A DNA stretch of 64,000 bases, from NCBI RefSeq assembly GCF_003991905.1, contig NZ_RSCL01000005.1:292032-356031 (forward strand). The letters run 5' to 3'. The stretch's first letter is position 1, and every line of letters begins with the position of its first letter. The notes below the pieces were generated by a model, which made no database searches, was not told the DNA's origin, and saw only the letters and a list, made by a program, of their open reading frames with translations. A program made the position numbers and the translations under genes. Positions 17,455 to 26,000 of this stretch are shown in pieces. The stretch is from Dulcicalothrix desertica PCC 7102 (GTDB lineage: Bacteria > Cyanobacteriota > Cyanobacteriia > Cyanobacteriales > Nostocaceae).

Positions 17455-20400
17455 TTATATAGATTCGCCTATTAGGGTGAATGCTGCCCAGTGTTCGGGG
17501 TTGGGGTATTGTTTCATGGTGGTTAGCATGGCTTGGCGAAGTGCGGCGCCTTTATCGGGGTTTTTCTGCATTTGGCGATAAAATTCGGTCATTAGTATTT
17601 TGGTGGATGCGTCGTCTACGCTCCATAAAGAGACGACTACGCTTTTTGTGCCTGCTGCTATTAATGAACGAGATAGTCCAATGACTCCATCTCCTGTTAG
17701 TGTTCCTTGTCCGGTTTGGCAAGCACTTAGTACCACTAGGTCTGCGTTTAGTTTCATGTTTAAAATTTCACTTGCTGTTAGTAGACCGTCGTTATTTTGT
17801 TGTGCTTTGGTGAGGTTGGTAGAAGACGGCGCCAATGCTATTGCTCCTGGTATACCTAAACCAAAGTCGTCTAGTAGTCCATGTGTTGCTAGGTGGATAA
17901 TTCTGGCTTGACCCATTAGTTGTTTGACTTGGGGTTTTGTGGCTTCTTTGCCTATTAGGGGTTTTGTGTTGAGTATCGTGGCTATTTCGCGCGCTTCTTT
18001 TTCGGCAAATGGTAGGCTAACTAGCTGTTGCGGTGGTTGTCCTGCTCGAACTTTTATGCTTGGCATTATTGGGTTGCCTACTACTAAGGCTCCTTGTGAT
18101 GATGATAGGCGCCTTTCATACGTTAGTTGTAATAGTTGAATTGATGGTGATGTAAGGATAGTATGTTTTTCTACTAAGTATTTACCTTGGTTGTCTTGCA
18201 GTGCAGGAAAGGGTATTAAAAATAATTCGTTTTGAGGTACAAATATTACCTTTTCGTTGGGGTTCTTGGGTAAATGTTGAGCTATTGGGGCAATTAGTAA
18301 TTGGTGGAGCGCTTGAAGTTTTTGTGTTGCGTTTGCTTGTGGCTGTTTCTTTTCTGGCGCCACTACTGTCAACCCTCTGGTGGCGCCTATTGAGTCGAGA
18401 GCCGTTACTACTATATCTTTTAAAGGGGTATTTGAATTTATATCAACTTGTTTAAATTCAATTTGCCCTGTAGGTTTAACGACCCATATATATATGTCAG
18501 ATTTGTTTTTACTGATGGAATACTCGACAAAGGTGGCATTTTGCTGTTTGGCAATTTTTTGAATGTCTTTGAGTGTAGGTGGTAATATTTCTGGTAGATT
18601 ACTTTTATTTTGAGATTGTCGTGCAGCGAGTAGGTTAATAAAAGCTCTAGCTCGACCACGCTCTGATACTTCCAACGCTTCTTGATATTTGTTTTGAGAT
18701 ACTAAGACTTGTTGGAGTAAACTGTAAACTTGTGCTTGGGTTTCAAAGATGGAAATTTGATTCTTGTCTGTAAGGTCTACTCGTATTGACTCAAAAACTT
18801 TGATGGCATTATATAAAGCTGTCGTAGCTTCGGGTAAATTTTTTCTAGTATGGTAAAGTGTACCCAGATGACTGTAAATGTTTGCCTCTTCTAGCTTTTG
18901 GTTCCTTTTACTCGCAGATGCCGCAGCTTGCTTATAATAGTTGATGGCTAAATCAGACTGCTGCTGTTTTTCTTGAAATGAACCAGCTTGAAACAAGACA
19001 AAATACTCAAATAAGGGATATTCACGAGCTAATTTAATTGCTTTCTGTAAATATTCCCATGCTCTGTCTTTTTCTCCAAGGTCAGCATAAGCGTTTCCAA
19101 TCTTAGCTAGTGCATTTGCTTCTAAACTACGATTTCCTACTGACTGCGCTGATGCTAAACTTTGTTGAGCTTCTTCTAATTCTTTTGATGTTTTCTTCGG
19201 TGGTGTTTCTGGAGTTGATGCAGTTTGACTTGATGCGTCTTTACAAGCTTTGTTGCTTGCTTCGTTCTGACCAAGTACCCTGTAAGAAACACATAATTTT
19301 ATATAACTTACTTTAATTCCTTGATTTGCTAGTAACTTATTATTCTGTAGTAAAAATTGCTCGGTTAGGTTAGATGTTGTAATACTTCCAGTTTTATTCA
19401 AAGATGTTTTTAAGGTTGTTATTGCCTGCTCATAAAATTTAATCGCTTGTTCGTACTTACTTGTATCCGCATAAGCATTTGCTATATTTACTTGAATTAA
19501 TCCTTGCTGGGTATTAATAACAAAGGTATTAACAGGAGTATTAGTAGGTATTGCTTGATTTATCGCCAGGGCTTGTTGATAATATGATATTGCTTTATCT
19601 TTATTATTCCAGTTCACGTACACTTCAGCTAAACTTGATAAGGTATCTCGAACTTGAAGCTGTAAACCGTCTGATTTTTTGAAAATTTCTAATGCTTGCT
19701 CATACGACTTTATTGCTTCAGCAAATTCGCTTCTAATATTATAAACGCTTCCCATCCCCGAAAGTGCTTTGCCTTGCTGTAAACTATCACCCGTTTCTTT
19801 GGCAATTACAGCAGCTTGTTGATAATATTCTAATGACCTATCTATTAATTTACCAGGCGCCTGACTCGGTGTTACATCTGTTTGAGTTAATCCTCCCCCT
19901 ACACCAATTCCATAGTACAAACCGCCCATACTCATCAAAATAGTAACTTCTAAATTACGCTGACGTAATCTATCATCACCCGTCCCATTCGCTTTACGCA
20001 CAGCAACCAAAGCTTGTTCTATATATTCTATACCCTTACCTATATCTGACGTAATCGCAACGGCGCCTAATCCTTTGAATGCTAATGCTTCTGTTTCATG
20101 GTTGCCGCTTCGACGTGCTACCGTTAGAGCTTTGTTACAATATTCAAGCGCGCGCTTAGAATCACCACTATCTCGATAAGTAAGTCCAATATTAGACAAT
20201 ATTCGCGCTTCTAAATCAGTATTATCTGTAGCTTTTGCAACTTCTAAACCCTGTTGATAATAACTAATGGCTTGCTGCGCTTGATTTAAATCGGCATATA
20301 CATTACCAATATTATTGAGTGCCTTACCTTCAAATGCTTTGTTCTTATTTTTACGAGCAATACTTAAAGCTTCTTCAAACTTTTTCAACGCAGCTTGCAA

Positions 20401-20577
20401 CTGCAAACTATCACGTAACTTTTCACCTTGTTTTATCAGCTTATCAGCTTGATTGTTGCTATCACTACTCGTTTGTGCCACAGCTTGTGACACACTAAAA
20501 GACTCAACCGAAAATATGCTTAAAGGCGCCGAAACAGCCAGCAATATCAAGAACGATTGCACACGAATAGGGAGCAT
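17455..20577 (-). CDS. Secreted TPR-CHAT protein (caspase-like peptidase domain)
   Basis: 1040 residues from ATG 20577; a TTG three codons earlier is less likely. The N-terminus is a signal peptide (hydrophobic SFLILLAVSAPLSIF, then AVAQT as probable cleavage site). A series of roughly nine tetratricopeptide repeats follows (GNVYADLNQAQQAISYYQQG and similar). The C-terminal CHAT domain has the catalytic pair in LATHG (H902) and LSACQTG (C956, both numbered with the TTG start), then the conserved GLSRSLIAAGTKSVVVSLW. CHAT domains are caspase/separase-like cysteine peptidases; such TPR-CHAT proteins are frequent in filamentous cyanobacteria. The export signal suggests periplasmic or surface action. 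Its nearness to CRISPR does not make it a CRISPR effector. Confidence 0.9.
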   Translation of the reverse strand: MLPIRVQSFLILLAVSAPLSIFSVESFSVSQAVAQTSSDSNNQADKLIKQGEKLRDSLQLQAALKKFEEALSIARKNKNKAFEGKALNNIGNVYADLNQAQQAISYYQQGLEVAKATDNTDLEARILSNIGLTYRDSGDSKRALEYCNKALTVARRSGNHETEALAFKGLGAVAITSDIGKGIEYIEQALVAVRKANGTGDDRLRQRNLEVTILMSMGGLYYGIGVGGGLTQTDVTPSQAPGKLIDRSLEYYQQAAVIAKETGDSLQQGKALSGMGSVYNIRSEFAEAIKSYEQALEIFKKSDGLQLQVRDTLSSLAEVYVNWNNKDKAISYYQQALAINQAIPTNTPVNTFVINTQQGLIQVNIANAYADTSKYEQAIKFYEQAITTLKTSLNKTGSITTSNLTEQFLLQNNKLLANQGIKVSYIKLCVSYRVLGQNEASNKACKDASSQTASTPETPPKKTSKELEEAQQSLASAQSVGNRSLEANALAKIGNAYADLGEKDRAWEYLQKAIKLAREYPLFEYFVLFQAGSFQEKQQQSDLAINYYKQAAASASKRNQKLEEANIYSHLGTLYHTRKNLPEATTALYNAIKVFESIRVDLTDKNQISIFETQAQVYSLLQQVLVSQNKYQEALEVSERGRARAFINLLAARQSQNKSNLPEILPPTLKDIQKIAKQQNATFVEYSISKNKSDIYIWVVKPTGQIEFKQVDINSNTPLKDIVVTALDSIGATRGLTVVAPEKKQPQANATQKLQALHQLLIAPIAQHLPKNPNEKVIFVPQNELFLIPFPALQDNQGKYLVEKHTILTSPSIQLLQLTYERRLSSSQGALVVGNPIMPSIKVRAGQPPQQLVSLPFAEKEAREIATILNTKPLIGKEATKPQVKQLMGQARIIHLATHGLLDDFGLGIPGAIALAPSSTNLTKAQQNNDGLLTASEILNMKLNADLVVLSACQTGQGTLTGDGVIGLSRSLIAAGTKSVVVSLWSVDDASTKILMTEFYRQMQKNPDKGAALRQAMLTTMKQYPNPEHWAAFTLIGESI

Positions 20578-20582
20578 AATAG

Positions 20583-20698
20583 GCAACGGATGATTAACGG
20601 ATGTAACGGATAGTTTATCTTACAAAAGTAAGTATGATTATCAGGATACGTATTGTTTTAACAAATCATTCATCCGTTACATCCGTTGTATCCGTTGC
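20583..20698. repeat. Inverted ACGGAT repeats forming a long hairpin
   Basis: The left arm (20583-20612) carries three ACGGAT words and the right arm (20670-20698) three ATCCGT words; GGATGTAACGGAT pairs with ATCCGTTACATCC. The structure lies just upstream of the CHAT gene and downstream of the small minus-strand ORF, so it could end or attenuate transcription between them. Confidence 0.7.
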
Positions 20699-20708
20699 TA
20701 TTTTTCGG

Positions 20709-20837
20709 TTAAGCTGCTTTAGACTTACGATGCTTAGGTTTGTGTTGTATCGATGAGGCTTGTTGTAGCTGTGCCTCGCGTTTTTCAAACTCAATTACAG
20801 TCCGAGCTACTAATTCAGCTAGGGTTTCACGTTTCAT
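20709..20837 (-). CDS. Small basic hypothetical protein, 42 aa
   Basis: A 43-codon frame starting MKRETLAELVARTVIEFEKR and ending in a basic tail (HKPKHRKSKAA). The charge pattern, a predicted helix over residues 3-27 and normal codon use suggest a real gene, but I do not recognise the family and there is no clear ribosome site. It is co-oriented with the CHAT gene 130 bases downstream. It could also be a remnant. Confidence 0.4.
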   Translation of the reverse strand: MKRETLAELVARTVIEFEKREAQLQQASSIQHKPKHRKSKAA

Positions 20838-21016
20838 ACTTGATTGTTATCGCTTCTAGTAGAATAACTGCGATGTCGAAAAATTCTGTTAGCAGCAAGC
20901 TTTTACGCTTCTTTGTGCCAAAAATCTGCTCGACCCTGTTAGAAACACTTAGCTAGTGGGAATGTTATATACAGTGACTCGAAAAATTGTCTACAGGGAA
21001 AACTCACACTCTATAT

Positions 21017-22966
21017 ATGTCTATTCATAAAAGTCTAAGCAAAACTAGCCCAACCGCATCAAGAGCAATACCCAACGCTCACGAGTGGCAGTTTCCATTT
21101 CCCAATACTGCCGACTTTAATTTTAACTACTACCACTTACTAGAACGAGCATCACAGACCGCAATTGCTCAAAACAATGACCCAAACATACGTATTGCTA
21201 TTATTGGCGCCGGTGTTGCAGGACTAATTGCTGCTAGGGAGCTTTTTCGTTGTGGCTACACCAATATTGATATTTATGAAGCCAGTGAGCGTATTGGTGG
21301 AAGAACTTACTCTATTCCAGCACATAACCAATACACGACTTTTGAAATGGGCGCCATGAGAATGCCATTTTTTACCGAACCGGGTAGTCGTAACTGTGTG
21401 TTGGATTATTATTGCACTTTGTTTGGAATTACGACGCAACCTTTTCCTGACCCTGCTTCCGATGCGATTGCTAGCACCGGAATCTATGTAAATAATGGTT
21501 TAGGACCCGACCCCAAAAATCCCTATACAGTACCACGCTTGGATATTTGGTTAAAACAAGAACCACCACCAAATCCTCTTTTAAAGACCATCCTCGATAA
21601 ATGGACTCATTTTGCCAATATGGTTACAAAAGAGGTTCAAAAACTATATGGTACAAACCAATGGGAAGAATTTTGGCACAGCTTGGTTAATCATTACGGG
21701 GCAATGAATTTCCGTGACTTGGTATATCTAGAAGCTATTAAGGAGTATAAATGCTCTCACCCTGGCTACTTCGGTGGTCTAGGTATGAACGAGCAAGAAG
21801 CATGGAATTTTTATGTAATTGGTGCAGGTGATGGAGGTTGGGGCGCCTTTTATGATATTTCTTGTTTATACCCAATTAGAACACTATTATTTGGTTTCGC
21901 GACCAATCACCAACTTATACAAGGTAAGTTTGATATTAATGGCAACTTTGCACCTGGAGCAGAATACAAAGAAATAACTAGAGATAATTTCGGTTTACAA
22001 TTAAAATCACCAAATTATCTAGGCGTAGAAGCATTAACAGAAAGTCTCTTTTATGAGCCAGTAATTAGCCCCTTCGTTAAAAATATTTCTCTTTACCAAG
22101 CAACTCAACTTTACGAAGGAATTAATCTCTTTACACAGAGTCAAGTAAAGGCAATTCAGTATTTAAGTAAAAATAATATTCAGATTGTTACAGATACAAT
22201 GGTATCACAGTATAACGCGGTTATTGTAACTCCACCAACGTGGGCATTAGAAATGAGCTGTGTTTTTCAAAAATTCGATTCTAGTGCTTTGCCACCAGAA
22301 GTGTCGCTGAGTTTGAAAGAGTCGCATTGGATTACTAGCTGCAAAGTATTTTATCCTTTAAAGCAAAGGTACTGGGAACAACCAAATCCTAATCCAAATA
22401 AAGACCCCATTCCGCAAGTCATTAATACAGACACTTTTTTACAAGATGTTTATGGTATAGCTGTCACCACAAAATCTCATAGTGACCCTGGAGTATTACT
22501 AGTTAGTTATACATGGGAAGATGATGCTATTAAATTAGAAGCTAACCAGGATGATGCAACTTTAGCCAAAAAGTGTCTTGGTGAGCTAGATAATATTTTG
22601 ATGAATGCCGAAAATATCCAAACACCAATTTCTCCCTACGTGGATACAAGCAAACCAGTTGTAATTCACTGGGAGAGAAAACCCACTTATCGAGGTTGTG
22701 CCAAGCTCTATCGACAAAGAAGTTGGAACTTGGATTATGCTCTACTAACATACAACCAGCAACGTAGCGCTACTTCGAGTCTTTACTTTGCTGGTGAAGC
22801 TTACTCAGTTGAAGGAGGGTGGACAGAACCAGCATTGAGATTGGGGTTAGATGCAGTAATTCATATTGTTAACAACACGGATGGTACATTCCTAAATGGC
22901 TTTGATTACAATGAAAACTATCCTCAATATCCGCAATGGTCTCCCTCTTTTAAAACCTTTGCGTAG
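21017..22966 (+). CDS. Flavin-dependent amine (L-amino acid) oxidase
   Basis: 649 residues from ATG 21017; an in-frame TTG at 20989 is possible. The FAD-binding Rossmann motif is IAIIGAGVAGLIAARELFRCG (in two parts, about residues 60-80), followed by YEASERIGGRTYS, the GG doublet of the flavin amine oxidase family. The C-terminal motif SLYFAGEAYSVEGGWTEPALRLG contacts the flavin. The size and motifs fit L-amino acid oxidases, which release ammonia, a 2-oxo acid and hydrogen peroxide. The substrate is not predictable. It has no signal peptide. It stands alone between the CHAT and kinase genes. Confidence 0.85.
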   Translation: MSIHKSLSKTSPTASRAIPNAHEWQFPFPNTADFNFNYYHLLERASQTAIAQNNDPNIRIAIIGAGVAGLIAARELFRCGYTNIDIYEASERIGGRTYSIPAHNQYTTFEMGAMRMPFFTEPGSRNCVLDYYCTLFGITTQPFPDPASDAIASTGIYVNNGLGPDPKNPYTVPRLDIWLKQEPPPNPLLKTILDKWTHFANMVTKEVQKLYGTNQWEEFWHSLVNHYGAMNFRDLVYLEAIKEYKCSHPGYFGGLGMNEQEAWNFYVIGAGDGGWGAFYDISCLYPIRTLLFGFATNHQLIQGKFDINGNFAPGAEYKEITRDNFGLQLKSPNYLGVEALTESLFYEPVISPFVKNISLYQATQLYEGINLFTQSQVKAIQYLSKNNIQIVTDTMVSQYNAVIVTPPTWALEMSCVFQKFDSSALPPEVSLSLKESHWITSCKVFYPLKQRYWEQPNPNPNKDPIPQVINTDTFLQDVYGIAVTTKSHSDPGVLLVSYTWEDDAIKLEANQDDATLAKKCLGELDNILMNAENIQTPISPYVDTSKPVVIHWERKPTYRGCAKLYRQRSWNLDYALLTYNQQRSATSSLYFAGEAYSVEGGWTEPALRLGLDAVIHIVNNTDGTFLNGFDYNENYPQYPQWSPSFKTFA

Positions 22967-22983
22967 GTGAAATGGATGAATTA

Positions 22984-23064
22984 TAAACCGGGTTTCTTTG
23001 TCGAAATGTTGTAATAAAAATAGCGATTTTTCTGCGAAAATGAATGGGCAGAAACCTGGTTTCT
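22984..23064. repeat. Paired AAACC...GGTTTCT repeats upstream of the kinase gene
   Basis: AAACCGGGTTTCTTTG (22984 on) and GAAACCTGGTTTCTTTGCG (23050 on) form a pair about 50 bases apart, the same arrangement as at 15591-15657 and 31400-31432. It ends some 30 bases before the kinase start codon. Confidence 0.8.
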
Positions 23065-23096
23065 TTGCGTTATAAAAAATAAAGGATATAATAATT

Positions 23097-26000
23097 ATGT
23101 CAATTTTTGATTACCAATTACAACAAATAATATATCAAGGTCATTACTCAACTATTTATCGTGCATATCGAAATCAGGATAATCAACCTGTTATTATCAA
23201 AACTTTTCAGCATGAATATCCAACTTTATCTCAAATTAATAAATATCATCATGAATATAAAATCTCTAAACTTTTAAATTTTGACGGTGTTGTGAAAGTG
23301 TATGCTTTAGAAAAGCAACAAAATAAATTGGCATTAATTTTAGAAGATTTTGGTGGTGTTTCTTTAAAAGCATGGATTGCTGATAAACAACTTACTAATT
23401 TAGAATTTCTGAAAATAGCAATTTCCATAACTAATATTCTACTTAAAATTCATAATAATAAAATTATTCATAAAAATATTAATCCATCAAATATTATTTT
23501 TAATTCCTCAAACAATCAAATTAAAATAACTGATTTTGGCATTTCAACTATTTTATCATCAGAAAAAAATATTGTTAAAAATCCTAATATATTAGAAGGA
23601 ACTTTAGCTTATATATCACCTGAACAAACTGGTAGAATGAACCGTTCAATAGATTATAGAAGTGATTTTTATTCATTAGGTATTACTTTCTATGAACTTT
23701 TGACTGGTCAATTACCTTTTCAATCAAAAGACCCAATGGAATTGGTGCATTGTCATATTGCTAGGCAACCAATACCTCCTAATCAACTTAATTCAAATGT
23801 ACCAAACTTAATTTCTAACATTGTGATGAAGTTGTTGGCTAAAACTGTTGAAGATAGATATCAAAGCGCTTTTGGTCTGAAAAGTGATTTAGAAAAATGT
23901 TTGCAGTTATTGGAATCAGGTGAAATTTTAGATTTTCCACTTGCTCATCGAGATATTTCTGATAAATTTCATATTCCTCAAAAACTTTATGGCAGGGAAC
24001 AAGATGTTTCTACGCTTTTGAATGCATTTGAGCGTATGACTCAGGGTCAGCAAGAAATTATTATGATTTCTGGCTATTCTGGTATTGGTAAATCATCTCT
24101 AGTTGAAGAAATTTATAAACCCATTACACAACAAAGAGGTTACTTTATCTCCGGAAAATTTGATCAATTTAAACGTAATATACCTTATTCTGCTTTGGTT
24201 AATGCTTTTCTTGATTTAATTGGGCAGATTTTGACTGAAAGTTTGGAACGCATTAATCAGTGGCGAGAAAAAATTTTAGCAGCACTTGGTAATAATGGTC
24301 AATTAATTGTTGATGTAATTCCAGAAATAGAACTCATTATTGGAAAGCAACCAGAAGTTGTTGAAGTTACTCCAACAGAATCACAAAACCGTTTCAATAT
24401 AGTTTTTCAAAGTTTTATCAATGTTTTTTGTCAGCAAGAACATCCTTTAGTTATTTTTATAGATGATTTGCAATGGGCAGATTCTGCTTCTCTCAAGTTG
24501 CTAGAATTAATGATGACAGATGAAACAACTAAATATCTCTTTATTATTGGCGCCTATCGAGATAATGAAGTTAGCTCTATCCATCCTTTAATGGTGCTGT
24601 TAGATACAGTACAAAAACAAATAGGAATTATCAACTCGATTACTTTAAAACCACTGAATTTAGAGCATACCACCACTTTAATTGCAGAAACTTTCCATTG
24701 CGATTCTCAACTTGTTGCTCCTTTAGCTCTTTTAGTAATGGAGAAAACTTTAGGTAATCCATTTTTTATTCGGCAATTTTTGCAAGCTCTGTATGGAAAT
24801 GATTTATTAACCTTTGACTTAAATCAACGTAATTGGAACTTTGACTTTAATAATATACAACAGAGAGATTTTACTGATAATGTAGTCGAATTACTCGCAG
24901 ATAAAATTCAAAAACTACCTCCATCTACCCAAAACATTCTGAAAATAGCTGCTTGTTGTGGCAAACGCTTTAATGCACATACATTATTTTTAGTTGAAAA
25001 ACAACCTCCTAGTGCTATTGCTAAGGAACTCTGGGAAGCTGTAAAGCAAAATATTATTTTATTAGTTGATAATAGTTCTCAGGTTATACAAGAGTGGGAT
25101 GATAAAAAAAACGGCGCCTTAAATAACACTTTAAATCATAAATTAAGCAATAAAGTCATCTTTACTTATGAATTTTCACACGACAGAGTACAACAAGCAG
25201 CTTATTCTTTAATCTCTGAACAAGAGCGCAATATACTTCATTGGTCTATAGGAAAAACAATGAAGAAAAAACTTTCTTCACAAGTATTTTCTGATGAAAT
25301 ATTTGATGTTGTAAATCAGCTTAACTTTGCAATCGAATTGATTGTTAAACCAGAAGAGAGACGAGAATTAGCACAGCTAAATCTTGAGGCTGGTAAAAGA
25401 GCAAAGACATGTACTGCATATGAACCAGCTTTGAAATATTTTGCGGTAGGTATTGAGCTACTACCTGAAAATAGCTGGCAAACAGTTTATCAACTCTCTT
25501 GGGAATTATATATTAACTATGCTGAAGCATTATCTGTTTTAGGATATCTAGAAAAAGCAGATACGGTATTTCAGAAAATTACAAAGAATATAATACACGA
25601 TAAAGAGCTAGCATTGTGTTACGAAAAATATAGTGGAATTTTACAGAGTTCTGGAAAATCGGCGCCTGCGTTTGATGAAGCTATTAAAGGTTTGGTTGTT
25701 TTAGGTATAGAAATACTAGTTGGCTTAGAAGAGATATTAAACGAAGAAAAATCTTTTTTACAAAAATGGAAACAAGCAGAAACAATTGAATATTTTTATA
25801 ATTTAAAGTTAGCTGAAGGAATAAATATATTAATAGGTAGCCTTTACGACAAAGCAATTATTAGTTGTTATTTTTCTCAGCCAAATAAATTTAATTATAT
25901 AGTTAGCAAGAGTGTAGAACATATTCTGAATTTTGGTATTACTCCACAATCAGGAATTGCCATTTCTTGGTTAGCTACACTGTTGTCAATAATGGAGTGT

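Noticed and set aside
17455..20577. CHAT peptidase near CRISPR as a Craspase-like effector
   Set aside because: The CHAT partner of CRISPR belongs to type III-E. This locus is type I-D, the protein has a signal peptide and tetratricopeptide repeats, and it is on the other strand beyond two unrelated genes.
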